NCBI GenBank assembly: GCA_017631085.1
Contig: JAGBTY010000023.1
Coordinates: 1-64,000, forward strand
Length of the DNA stretch: 64,000 nucleotides
Source: Clostridia bacterium
GTDB taxonomy: Bacteria > Bacillota > Clostridia > Oscillospirales > CAG-272
Direction: 5' to 3'
The position numbers and the translations under genes were made by a program. Shown here piece after piece: positions 29,765-38,296 of this stretch. Within the stretch, counting starts at the first letter, position 1. Every line of letters starts with the position of its first letter. The notes under the pieces were generated by a model, which saw only the letters and a list, made by a program, of their open reading frames with translations, searched no databases and had not been told where the DNA came from.

Positions 29765-30937
29765 TTAAAAATATAAGTTGTCTGTTTTCTCAAGAAGCTT
29801 TGCCAACATTTCTTTACAATGTACAACCATTGCAGCACTGTCCTTTTCATTCGGACGGCGTATTGCTCGGCGAAGCAAACGAGTATAACCAATGATCATT
29901 GCCTTTTCCTCAACATTTCGGCATATGTCCTCGTCCTCTGTGCCAAGGTACTTTTTAAGAGACATCTTCCAGAATCTCTTTGCAGTATCGCGATCATACC
30001 CCATAAATTCCTTGATAACATTATGGTCAAGTGCAGAAAAACCGAGGAAAGCATTATACATCGAACCAAGTTCAAAAATGGGATGTCCCACGCAAAGTGT
30101 ATCAAGATCAATCAAAAGAGGCTCGCCATTCTGGATCATAATGTTGTTCGTGTGATAATCTCCGTGCAAAAGTGTATTTTGCTTCGGGAGTGCCTCGATC
30201 ATTGCGCGCAGTTTCTTTCCCTGCTCTTCGGGGATATACTCAGCTACGAAGTCGGCCCACTCGAGAGCGGTTTCTCTCATATCGGGAAAATCCCCTTCCT
30301 CAGCTTGGGTTGCATGAATACTTTTGAGGAGATCCACATAATAATCAACTGGTTTCTCGATATTTATTGGATCATCACAAAGAAGCTTAGTTACGTTAAC
30401 GGCATTCAAAAGCTCAGTCACCGTTCCGTAGCCGTCACCAACGCGAACGATTCCGTAAGGGATAGCAGTGTTGATACCAAGCACGAAAGCCTTTCTTGCG
30501 CTTTCTCTTTCCTGCTGAATCTCTGGAAGCGCATCCTTAGCGTAATAGGTTTTCAAGATAGTCTCGTCATCATAACGATAAACTGCTCCATTTGCACCCT
30601 TAGCAATAAATTCACATCCCTCAACACTCATTCTTCTGTACGCCTTTTCAATCGTTACCATATCGGTAAATCCGGTCATATCAAATACATCGTAAACCTC
30701 GGGAGCAACGTTGATGATCGCAAGCTTGGGTTCTTCCTTTTTGATCTTCAGGATGACGCGCAATCCCGCCGAGGAAATGTAGTCAAGATTGTCTGCATCA
30801 ATAACAGTATGCTTTCCTTCACATTCCTTTCTGATGGCAAAGATCTGTTCTTCGGCAAGAGAGGAATTTGAAGCATCGATTCTTCCTTCTATAGCAATAT
30901 AAATAATGTTTTTGTCAGTACGGTATGAAATGTTCAT
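29765..30937 (-). CDS. STAS domain fused to APH-type kinase
   Basis: This is a 390-aa fusion. Residues 1-100 are a STAS anti-sigma-factor-antagonist domain with the conserved switch serine (YISSAGLR, S55/S56). Residues 105-390 are an aminoglycoside-phosphotransferase/choline-kinase fold with the GANGAVY nucleotide loop (114-120), the catalytic HGDYHTNN (258-265) and a metal-binding IDLDT (276-280). The catalytic residues look intact. The partner of the STAS half could be one of the RsbW-like proteins encoded upstream. The kinase half could phosphorylate a small molecule or protein. It lies 2 bases after the HD-hydrolase gene. APH-fold proteins with extra N-terminal domains exist in Clostridia, but the target here is unknown. 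Confidence 0.88.
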   Translation of the reverse strand: MNISYRTDKNIIYIAIEGRIDASNSSLAEEQIFAIRKECEGKHTVIDADNLDYISSAGLRVILKIKKEEPKLAIINVAPEVYDVFDMTGFTDMVTIEKAYRRMSVEGCEFIAKGANGAVYRYDDETILKTYYAKDALPEIQQERESARKAFVLGINTAIPYGIVRVGDGYGTVTELLNAVNVTKLLCDDPINIEKPVDYYVDLLKSIHATQAEEGDFPDMRETALEWADFVAEYIPEEQGKKLRAMIEALPKQNTLLHGDYHTNNIMIQNGEPLLIDLDTLCVGHPIFELGSMYNAFLGFSALDHNVIKEFMGYDRDTAKRFWKMSLKKYLGTEDEDICRNVEEKAMIIGYTRLLRRAIRRPNEKDSAAMVVHCKEMLAKLLEKTDNLYF

Positions 30938-30939
30938 TA

Positions 30940-31509
30940 TTATTCCTCCATTCCAAATATCTTCTCTACGAGAGTCTTATATTCAATCCACGCAAGTGTA
31001 TCGGAAAGTCTCTCCGTATATTTCATAATTGAGCGATAATACCAAGCCTGTATATTGATGTCTGACTGGTGGAATTTATCCCACAATTGATTGCCTTCCA
31101 CCAAAAAATCGCGATAGATGGCACGAATATTGGAAAGCTTATCACCGATCCAAAGCATCAAAACCTCGATATCATCCGTACTTCTGAGCTTTTCGATCGA
31201 CTCCTCCTTGCGAATGCGCCAAGTTTCTTCCGGAGGCAATTCATCGCGCTTGTTCTCGGTTTCGGATGCCACAAGTTCCCTTACACGAGCACCGAATTTC
31301 TCTCCAATCTCCTCAATAGTAACCCCAGCATCCTCAACAACGTCGTGAAGAACACCTGCCGCGATAACTTCTTGCTTATCGGTCATCGTGCCGATAATTG
31401 CGCCTACCTCAATCGGGTGTAAAATATAAGGAGCCTCACTTTTTCTACGGCGCATTCCATCGTGAGCATTTACAGCAAATACGATTGCTTCACTAACAAG
31501 ATCCATCAT
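30940..31509 (-). CDS. MESH1-like HD hydrolase, probable (p)ppGpp-type phosphohydrolase
   Basis: This 189-aa single-domain HD protein has the RelA/SpoT hydrolase motifs: AHDG (H16), YILHPIEV (H31), LHDVVED (H55, D56, E59, D60) and a helical tail. No synthetase or regulatory TGS/ACT domain is present, so it resembles small alarmone hydrolases (SAH/MESH1). The start at 31509 overlaps the upstream STAS stop in a TAATG arrangement with GGGAG 8 bases before. A start at 31524 is possible but less well placed. It is likely to hydrolyse (p)ppGpp or a related nucleotide in the cytoplasm. Its place between STAS genes suggests a link between partner switching and nucleotide signalling, which is inference. 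Confidence 0.83.
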   Translation of the reverse strand: MMDLVSEAIVFAVNAHDGMRRRKSEAPYILHPIEVGAIIGTMTDKQEVIAAGVLHDVVEDAGVTIEEIGEKFGARVRELVASETENKRDELPPEETWRIRKEESIEKLRSTDDIEVLMLWIGDKLSNIRAIYRDFLVEGNQLWDKFHQSDINIQAWYYRSIMKYTERLSDTLAWIEYKTLVEKIFGMEE

Positions 31510-31799
31510 TACACTATCTCCCATATATCTGCAAAGCCTGTCATTTCAAGAACTTCCATTACAAGTTCATTAACTCCGGAAAGCTTCATTGCGCCCTTCA
31601 TACGCTTGTGGGCAGTAAGCAATACACGAAGTCCGGCGGAAGATATGTATATAAGCTTTTCACAGTCAAAGATTAGAGAGTCTGTACCCTCGTATTGCTT
31701 TCCGAGGAAGCTTTCAAGTTCGGGGGCTGTACATGTATCAAGACGTCCATCGATCATGACGATCAGCTCTCCGTTATTTTTTTTGAAATCTATGTTCAT
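31509..31799 (-). CDS. STAS anti-sigma factor antagonist (RsbV/SpoIIAA-like)
   Basis: This 96-aa single STAS domain has the phosphorylatable serine in YISSAGLRVLL and the C-terminal helix ending in TGFADIWEIV. In partner switching, the unphosphorylated form binds an RsbW-type kinase and frees that kinase's target. It lies between the RsbW-like 205-aa protein and the HD hydrolase, with 12 bases to the former and a TAATG overlap to the latter. It resembles the second STAS protein at 32463-32759 in length and sequence, a probable tandem duplication. No sigma factor gene is visible in the window. Confidence 0.9.
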   Translation of the reverse strand: MNIDFKKNNGELIVMIDGRLDTCTAPELESFLGKQYEGTDSLIFDCEKLIYISSAGLRVLLTAHKRMKGAMKLSGVNELVMEVLEMTGFADIWEIV

Positions 31800-31811
31800 T
31801 TCTGTATCTCC

Positions 31812-32429
31812 TTAAGCGAATTTTTTAACTATAATGATATCCGCACGCTTGCCCTTCACACCGACAACAATATCGTCGGCAACTGAAGCAATCACGGACT
31901 TCTCAAGCTCATCCCATTTTTCAGTCTTCTCTTCCTTTTTAATGGCACTTCTGTAGTGATCAAGAGACCAAAGCCTGGAATAATCCGCGGCGTAAAATTG
32001 ATACAGGCTGTCGTTATATTCCGTTACGAAATAACGCGATTCAAGCGACATATCGCCACCGCCAAAAGAATCTTCCTCCAAAAATACGTCCTCGAGTGCC
32101 GAACGAATCATTCCAACGATTCCGCTTGCAGAGGCATTTTTCTTGTTTTTTGCAATCGCCACAAGTTCTTCCTTTTTCTTGGCGGTGAACTCCTCAAAAC
32201 GCAACGAAATATTTACCTTACAAACGCCATCATCAAAATCGATCCAAAACTCGCCGTTAAAATCGTCAATGATATTTGGCAGCATTCCATCGATCTCCTC
32301 GCAAATCAAGCGAAGTTGAAGAGTCTGCTTGTGAGTAAGCTCGTTATATGCCGCCACTTTTTCGCTTTCGCGGAGGATTGCAGCAAGATCCTTTGTTCCG
32401 TTTTCAATTTTACACACATTTGATTTCAT
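31812..32429 (-). CDS. RsbW-like protein of the partner-switching cluster, tentative
   Basis: This 205-aa soluble protein sits between the two STAS genes, where an anti-sigma kinase is expected. The segment LRLICEEIDGMLPNII resembles the N-box helix of GHKL serine kinases, and beta strands follow. A classical ATP-lid box (DxGxG) is not evident. The C-terminus (DDIVVGVKGKRADIIIVKKF) is a strongly predicted strand pair. It could be a divergent or inactive RsbW homologue that only binds STAS partners. The start follows AAGGAG. I do not recognise a named family, so the call rests on the N-box-like helix and on context. Confidence 0.5.
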   Translation of the reverse strand: MKSNVCKIENGTKDLAAILRESEKVAAYNELTHKQTLQLRLICEEIDGMLPNIIDDFNGEFWIDFDDGVCKVNISLRFEEFTAKKKEELVAIAKNKKNASASGIVGMIRSALEDVFLEEDSFGGGDMSLESRYFVTEYNDSLYQFYAADYSRLWSLDHYRSAIKKEEKTEKWDELEKSVIASVADDIVVGVKGKRADIIIVKKFA

Positions 32430-32462
32430 AGTATTTGCTCCTTTTGAACCGTGTGATCGGTA

Positions 32463-32759
32463 TCATTCAATCGTCAAAATATCGGCAAAGCCGGTCATTT
32501 CCAAAACTTCCATAACATCCTCACAGACGCGAATAAGCTTCATCGAACCGCTCTTCTGCAATCTTTTCTGAGCACCGAGCAGAACACGAAGTCCAGCGCT
32601 GGAGATATATTCAAGTCCCTTAAAATCCAAAACAAGATTCTCGCTGCTTCCAATGCTATCTGCAATAGTCTTTTCGAGTGCAGGAGCAGTTAGTGTATCA
32701 AGCCTTCCAACCAAATTAATCGTGGTTTGATCTGTATTTCTTTTAATTTCAATAGTCAT
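32463..32759 (-). CDS. STAS anti-sigma factor antagonist (RsbV/SpoIIAA-like)
   Basis: This 98-aa STAS domain has the switch serine in YISSAGLRVLLGA. It lies directly after the SpoIIE/RsbW fusion gene (15-base gap). It is the obvious substrate pair: the RsbW domain would phosphorylate this serine and the SpoIIE-type phosphatase would remove the phosphate. The start has AAGGAG upstream. It closely matches the STAS protein at 31509-31799, including the terminal EVLEMTGFADI. Confidence 0.9.
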   Translation of the reverse strand: MTIEIKRNTDQTTINLVGRLDTLTAPALEKTIADSIGSSENLVLDFKGLEYISSAGLRVLLGAQKRLQKSGSMKLIRVCEDVMEVLEMTGFADILTIE

Positions 32760-32774
32760 TCGTGTACATCTCCT

Positions 32775-35612
32775 TTAAATTCTTTTGGTCATTGTCAAAA
32801 CGTTTTCACCGTTTTCATAGGCGTATTCAACTGTGTCCATAGTCTTCTTTGTTATAAAGATACCAAGTCCTCCGATCTCACGCTCTTCTGCAGGCAGTGT
32901 AATATCGGGATCTGGCTTTTTGAGCGGATCAAACGGAACTCCCTTATCTCTCATACGGAATGTAATGGTACGACTTTCTTTATCAAAGCCAATTCCAAAG
33001 ATTACGTCACCTTCGCCATTTTTGTAGGCATAGCGAGCAACGTTTACAAACACTTCTTCAATGGCTACACAAATAGCCGTTTGGATCTTCATTGAACATT
33101 CGTATTTTTCAAGCATCAAATCAACGAAGCCGAGAATATCTGACAGTGCTTCTGTTTGAGCTTTGAATGTTTTATTGGTCATATGCTCGCCTCCTTGATA
33201 TGATTTATAATCGAGCAACAACATCGTAATATCGTCAAACTGCGGAGCATCTCCAACAAATTCGTCAATATTTGCCTTGAGTGCGGGCAAAAGTGCTTTT
33301 GCTTCGACTGTTGATTCATGATTCATAAATTCGAGAAGTCTATCTTCTCCGTAAAGTTTATTGTCGGCATTGGTTGCCTCGGGAACACCGTCGGTATACA
33401 GGAACAGTCTATCTCCGGGTGCAAGCGCAATCTCAGTTGCGCGGTAACGAATACCCTCCATACCTGCAAGAACAAAGCCAGCACGAGTCTTGAGATACTC
33501 AAATGAGCCGTCAGCACGCTTGAGAATGGGCGGGTTGTGTCCTGCATTAGCAAATTGCAGATTTCCCGTCTTAAGGTCTAAGATGCCCATCCATGCGGTA
33601 ACGAACATTCCCGACTCGTTGTTTTCACAAAGCTTTTCGTTTGCCTTGGTGAAAATCTCGTTGACCGCCATTCCGCTCTCTGCGAGGTCCTTGATAATCG
33701 TTTTCGCAGTCATCATAAACATCGCCGCAGGAATTCCCTTGCCAGATACATCTGCAGCGAGAAAGGCTACCGTCGAATCGCTAAGCTTGTAAAAGTCGTA
33801 GAAGTCTCCTCCCACTTCCTTTGCGGCAATCATCTGTGCGTATATTCCAAAATCCTCGTTCTCTGGGAAATTGGTAGGAAGCGCCGAAAGCTGAATCTGC
33901 TTTGCGTATTCAAGCTCCTTGTCGATGCGAGCAGCTGCTTCTGCAATATACCGCTTCAATGTAGAAACCGTGGAGTTGATATCGTCTGACAGGGACGAGA
34001 ACTCCCGACTTGAACGCACGTCTACCGTGACTTCGAGATCTCCACTTGTAATCCGAGCAAGCGTATCATTGACCTTCTTCAAATTATTGATAATAACACG
34101 CTTAATGAGTATGTAAATAAACACGAACAGAGTTGCAAAGATGATGACCTGCATAAAAATGCTTGTCAGCATAGAAGCATCTCGCATGAACATTGCCTCA
34201 GAAACAGGCATAGCCGCGATCAAGCAATATCCCTCAACGAACTTGAATACGTACATATACTCGGCACTCGTATCACCGATGCCGTCTACAACGTCTGCGT
34301 GGTAGAGTGCAGTAGCAGTTTGTCCCTTCGTCATCTCCTCGGGAGGATCAATACCAATGGTGGAGATATGCTTGCCGGCGTAAGCATCATCAATGACCAT
34401 GCAAAGCTGTTCGTCAAGAACCGCTACAAAGCCGTCGGTACCGACATGACGATTTTTAGTAACTTCTATGACGAATTCGTTGAGCATTTCATGAAACTGT
34501 TCTGCATCGTACCCTACCTGAATAAAGCCACCGGTAGCGAGATTTAACGCTGCATATTTTCTCCATACGGATTCATCCTTGCCTCTGGGAGAATAATCCT
34601 GAACAAAGGATTTCTGAACCTTCAGTTTATCCACGAATTCTTTGGATTGCTCCTTGCAATTCATATCGTAGCCGATACTGTCGTTTTCTGTTGAATTTAT
34701 AATAATACCATCAGAGCCAACAATGTTGATCTCCTTGATATCGTATTTTTCCGTAAGCTCCGAAAGAGAGACCGTAGAATTATTTTCATATTCTTCTTTC
34801 ACCTGCTCAACGATTCCAAGAAGGTGAAGATTGGATTTTTCTCTTACGGTTTCCTCAACGTCGTTCATGGAAACGGTAAAGACTTCCTTTGTTTCAACCT
34901 CTGCCATTCCGTTTTGCAGAATGAGCGTGAAGGTGCTGGTTATGAGATATGCAATTACAATGCAGCTGAGAAGTCTTCTCTGGAACGTATTGGCGATTCC
35001 CTCGGAGGTTTTCTTTCTGAAAAAGCCTTCGCGGCTAACAATAGAAACCATGATGATAGACACGCCTACAGCCACAGAGTTGCCAAGCATCATAGGCCAG
35101 GTAGCACCCTTGACAAATTCAAACGCCTGGGAAGAGTTATCCATATTTGTAATGAAGATGAGTATCATATGGATAACTTCACAGAACACGGCAATGCAAA
35201 CGCCGTAGCCCCACGTGGGCTTTTTGTTGTCAAACATCAGTTTTCGCAGACCTGCCGCCATAAATCCGGCAAGGATCGTAGCTAAGCTACACGCAAGTCG
35301 CGTATAAGTGCCGCCTCCCCAATATACCGAAAGCCATCGATAAAAACCGCCGATAAAGCCCGAAATAATGCCCGCAGGAGCACCGAATATCAGTCCTGCC
35401 GATAGCGGTGCCGCATCACGAACGTTCACAACGGTGCCCAGCCATTCAACACCGAAGCTCGATGCAAAAGCCGATACGCAACCGAAAAGAACACCGATGA
35501 TGATTTGTTTTGTCATATACGGTAATTTTTTTACCGCAGTGTGCTTGTCGGCTAAATAAACACCAAGTACAAGTAAGCAGTTAAGTAAAACGGGAACAAG
35601 TAATCTTATCAT
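32775..35612 (-). CDS. 5TM-LYT receptor, PP2C (SpoIIE) phosphatase and RsbW kinase fusion
   Basis: This 945-aa signalling fusion starts with a 5TMR-LYT membrane receptor (1-195, with NVRDAAPLSAGLIFG). A further membrane helix (215-232) precedes an external Cache-like sensor (about 235-475), a helix (480-505) and a HAMP linker (505-560). The SpoIIE/PP2C phosphatase (575-802) has VGGDFYD, DVSGKG, AGHNPP, LYTDG and DDIT with metal-binding Asp residues intact. Residues 811-945 are an RsbW-type GHKL serine kinase with N-box IEEVFVNVARYAY and G1 box DKGVPFD. Phosphatase and anti-sigma kinase usually sit on separate chains. Here the join contains a perfect internal ribosome site (33180-33196), so the kinase may also be made alone. 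It lies 12 bases after the 318-aa gene. Confidence 0.92.
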   Translation of the reverse strand: MIRLLVPVLLNCLLVLGVYLADKHTAVKKLPYMTKQIIIGVLFGCVSAFASSFGVEWLGTVVNVRDAAPLSAGLIFGAPAGIISGFIGGFYRWLSVYWGGGTYTRLACSLATILAGFMAAGLRKLMFDNKKPTWGYGVCIAVFCEVIHMILIFITNMDNSSQAFEFVKGATWPMMLGNSVAVGVSIIMVSIVSREGFFRKKTSEGIANTFQRRLLSCIVIAYLITSTFTLILQNGMAEVETKEVFTVSMNDVEETVREKSNLHLLGIVEQVKEEYENNSTVSLSELTEKYDIKEINIVGSDGIIINSTENDSIGYDMNCKEQSKEFVDKLKVQKSFVQDYSPRGKDESVWRKYAALNLATGGFIQVGYDAEQFHEMLNEFVIEVTKNRHVGTDGFVAVLDEQLCMVIDDAYAGKHISTIGIDPPEEMTKGQTATALYHADVVDGIGDTSAEYMYVFKFVEGYCLIAAMPVSEAMFMRDASMLTSIFMQVIIFATLFVFIYILIKRVIINNLKKVNDTLARITSGDLEVTVDVRSSREFSSLSDDINSTVSTLKRYIAEAAARIDKELEYAKQIQLSALPTNFPENEDFGIYAQMIAAKEVGGDFYDFYKLSDSTVAFLAADVSGKGIPAAMFMMTAKTIIKDLAESGMAVNEIFTKANEKLCENNESGMFVTAWMGILDLKTGNLQFANAGHNPPILKRADGSFEYLKTRAGFVLAGMEGIRYRATEIALAPGDRLFLYTDGVPEATNADNKLYGEDRLLEFMNHESTVEAKALLPALKANIDEFVGDAPQFDDITMLLLDYKSYQGGEHMTNKTFKAQTEALSDILGFVDLMLEKYECSMKIQTAICVAIEEVFVNVARYAYKNGEGDVIFGIGFDKESRTITFRMRDKGVPFDPLKKPDPDITLPAEEREIGGLGIFITKKTMDTVEYAYENGENVLTMTKRI
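33180..33196 (-). promoter_or_regulatory. Internal ribosome binding site and start codon in the fusion gene
   Basis: Inside the open frame, AAGGAGG (33190-33196) is followed after 7 bases by an in-frame ATG (33180-33182), which is codon 811. It precedes a complete RsbW-type kinase domain (135 aa). It looks like the preserved start of a once-separate gene whose upstream neighbour has lost its stop codon. Confidence 0.75.
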
Positions 35613-35624
35613 CCACGTCCCCCT

Positions 35625-36581
35625 TTACTTCAAGCCAAGCCAAGTCTTGGCGAAGTCACCCAAAATCTCACCCATTACAGCGAGTAACATAAGAAGGATC
35701 ATATACACTGTCATGCTACCTGCGCTAATCGAGTTTTTGGTGATGTTATAATAAAAATTAAACTGTCCTTGCATATTAGATTCGCGGTTCTGATGCCACT
35801 GATAAGAAATCACGTCATCAGTCTTATACTTAGGCGGAATATATTTTCCGTATAGTTCCTCCTCGATATGTCTGATACGGTAACATCCCTCATCATTTAT
35901 ATCGTAATTCTCGCTCACGGTGATCGTTATTACCGCCTTCTTGATCTTTTGGCGATGGAATGAGCCAACGCGGGTTATTTCCTCGGGCAAAAGCCTTGGC
36001 TCGTTGATACGGACCGAATATCCGTTCTTTTCCGAAAGCATAGGCGAGGTGATAAGATCTCTGAATCGGCTCATAAGGCTACCTGCTCCAACTCGGGATT
36101 TAAAGAGCCTATCCAATGATTTATGAGGCATACGCCAAATAAAATACGCCTCGTCATTATCAATAAACGGTTGAATGGGCGTAAGATCAACGTCCATAAG
36201 CGTACCGTTTGACAGCTCGGATAATTGATAATCCAGCGTACTGATATGTACGATATCCACGGTTTTTCCTATGTGCGCGATTTCGGACGTGAAGTTATTT
36301 TTCTTATAGTCTACTATGCATGCAGAACCAAAAACCGCCTGCAATATTTTAGTATCGTTGAAAAGTAAAGATACGTCCTCGATATCGTCTCGAGAAAGTT
36401 CATACGGAATATAGATTCGCATACGTGTGCTTACCTTTACATTTCGTATACGGATTGCAAGATCAATGTAACTGTTTCCTTTCGGGTTCAACCAATCCTG
36501 CAAATAAATAGTGCATATATCGTCACCGTCGGTCCAGATAGCCCAGCCGTCGTCAACGAATTTTCTTTGTTTTTTTGCCAT
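35625..36581 (-). CDS. Hypothetical protein with C-terminal membrane anchor
   Basis: This 318-aa protein has a soluble N-terminal region (1-285) rich in beta strands and a single hydrophobic helix near the end (about 289-308), so it should be tail-anchored with the bulk in the cytoplasm. No known domain is recognised. Its start (MAKKQRKFVDDGWAIW) is preceded by the weak ribosome site AGGAG at about 12 bases. It is sandwiched between the 523-aa unknown gene (37 bases upstream) and the SpoIIE fusion (12 bases downstream), suggesting that all three are co-transcribed. A tail-anchored partner of the secretion or sensor complex is possible but unproven. Confidence 0.75.
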   Translation of the reverse strand: MAKKQRKFVDDGWAIWTDGDDICTIYLQDWLNPKGNSYIDLAIRIRNVKVSTRMRIYIPYELSRDDIEDVSLLFNDTKILQAVFGSACIVDYKKNNFTSEIAHIGKTVDIVHISTLDYQLSELSNGTLMDVDLTPIQPFIDNDEAYFIWRMPHKSLDRLFKSRVGAGSLMSRFRDLITSPMLSEKNGYSVRINEPRLLPEEITRVGSFHRQKIKKAVITITVSENYDINDEGCYRIRHIEEELYGKYIPPKYKTDDVISYQWHQNRESNMQGQFNFYYNITKNSISAGSMTVYMILLMLLAVMGEILGDFAKTWLGLK

Positions 36582-36618
36582 TATTCATTATGCTCCTTAT
36601 AGAGTATAAAATCGATCC

Positions 36619-38190
36619 TTATATAGATTTCTGTTCCTTAACGATAGGTTTTTCTTCAATCTGTGGCTGCTTATTCTCATTTACAGGTTGATTACCGTCA
36701 AGATCTACGGAAATATTTATTCTTGTTTCTTCCTCTTTAACGTCGGTAACAGTGTTCTCGTTTACCTTCTCATCTATATTTTCAACCTTACTGTTCTCGA
36801 TAATTGGATTTTTGTATTCGCTCATAGCCTGCTCGATCTCATTCTTAAGATTTTCGGCATTGATCATGCCCATTCCCTTTTCCCCAAGACCTCTTTCAAA
36901 AAAATTGCAGACCTTCTCGCTATTGTAAGATCCGAATGCCGAATTTTTTGCAATCTCCTTAAGCTCGGGGGCATCGTAAAGCACTGTGTAGCTATCCGCC
37001 ATAATAACGGCGACGTCGGAGGCGTCCTTTATAATTTCCGATACGTTGAGCGTTTCACTATTCTTCATAGCTCCTTCTATGATCTTTAAAAGAGACGCAA
37101 AGAATACGCCCTTTATATAATCCGTAAAATTACTGGTCTGTCTCATAGTATCATATTCCCGCGCAACAGTCTCCTCGAGAATTCTGCTGATGCCGACCAT
37201 TCCCTTACGAGCTATGTCCTCCTCAACAGTCTCTCCGTACTTATTAAATACGGCGTTTATCTTATCAATGGGATTGTTGGGATCTCCCTTAGCTATATTT
37301 GCCGTCGCGCGAAGCTTATCGCGGGCAACGGAGATCTCGGTTACGTTGTCCTTTGCATTTTGCTGCTTATTCAGCTCATTGAGATCGCCTTTCATCTCCT
37401 CAAGATCTATAAGGTCTTTTTCAGCGCAGTAGTCGGTGGTCGTTTTGAACGCTTCCATTGCGGCAGGACCGTCGCTCTCAGTGTTAAAGCCGGTTTTTTT
37501 GAATATAGCATTCGCCGTTCTTATAATGCCAACGTTCTTGAAGAAGTTGATCGGGTGAAAGAGATTACCGAAAAATCCTGCCTCTTTGATATTTTTCCAT
37601 GCATTGTCGTAGACGGCATATGTCTCAGCTACCTTACGGTCATTTTGATTATTCAAATTTCCCATATAAACAAATTCATTGTTTTTATCCAACAATTCCT
37701 CGGAAAGCATTGAAATCGAATTTTCACAGGATTCGATCGTTGCCTGCTTAAAAAACTCGTTTTGCACGTCCTTCATTGTGATCGAAGTGGCAAGGCTTCT
37801 GATATAGTCCATATATTCCTCGTTGGACATACCCATTTTTTCCTTGCAGACGTAATCTGATCCTTTTTCCTTTAAAACCTCTTGCAGCATTTCCTCAACC
37901 ATCTGGGAGGTTAATTTAGCGGAAACGATCGTCCTGTTCTGATACTTCTCACGCATATCCATACTCCATGACATAATGCCGCGGTGGATCAGTGCGTTTT
38001 TCGCCGTTTCATTGATCAAATCTGTATAAAGACCTCTCATAAGCTCGTCGCGCTTCGCTTCGTTCGTAGCAGCAAGTGCTTCCTCGACAGATATTACAAT
38101 TGACTCATAAACATCCTGACTATTATTAATAAACTCGGGTGTATGAGATTGTTCCGCTAACATGTTAAAATATTCAAATGAGCTTGGCAT
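36619..38190 (-). CDS. Hypothetical helical protein (locus family, 523 aa)
   Basis: This is a soluble, mostly helical 523-aa protein with no membrane segment and no recognised domain. Around residues 200-220 it carries an aromatic segment (AGFFGNLFHPINFFKN) that loosely matches the FW-x-x-F type segment of the other locus-family proteins. The last about 60 residues are polar (Asn/Glu/Lys/Gln) and end KEQKSI, much like the tails of the 506-, 510- and 1081-aa proteins. The start is supported by AAAGGA. It begins the operon that continues into the tail-anchored protein and the partner-switching genes. A weak promoter (TTCACA, 16 bp, GATAAT) may lie at 38256-38283. Confidence 0.8.
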   Translation of the reverse strand: MPSSFEYFNMLAEQSHTPEFINNSQDVYESIVISVEEALAATNEAKRDELMRGLYTDLINETAKNALIHRGIMSWSMDMREKYQNRTIVSAKLTSQMVEEMLQEVLKEKGSDYVCKEKMGMSNEEYMDYIRSLATSITMKDVQNEFFKQATIESCENSISMLSEELLDKNNEFVYMGNLNNQNDRKVAETYAVYDNAWKNIKEAGFFGNLFHPINFFKNVGIIRTANAIFKKTGFNTESDGPAAMEAFKTTTDYCAEKDLIDLEEMKGDLNELNKQQNAKDNVTEISVARDKLRATANIAKGDPNNPIDKINAVFNKYGETVEEDIARKGMVGISRILEETVAREYDTMRQTSNFTDYIKGVFFASLLKIIEGAMKNSETLNVSEIIKDASDVAVIMADSYTVLYDAPELKEIAKNSAFGSYNSEKVCNFFERGLGEKGMGMINAENLKNEIEQAMSEYKNPIIENSKVENIDEKVNENTVTDVKEEETRINISVDLDGNQPVNENKQPQIEEKPIVKEQKSI

Positions 38191-38296
38191 TTTTTTATTT
38201 TCCTTTCAATTAAAATTTAAATTTCATGTTGTTAATGTGTAAGTTTGAAAACCAAATTATCTGACTGATCGGTACAGTGTGAATCGATCAGCTTTT

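Noticed and set aside
38262..38296. Terminator on the minus strand after the GNAT gene
   Set aside because: A 7-bp stem is present, but its T-run lies on the plus strand where no gene ends. It is not supported for leftward transcription.
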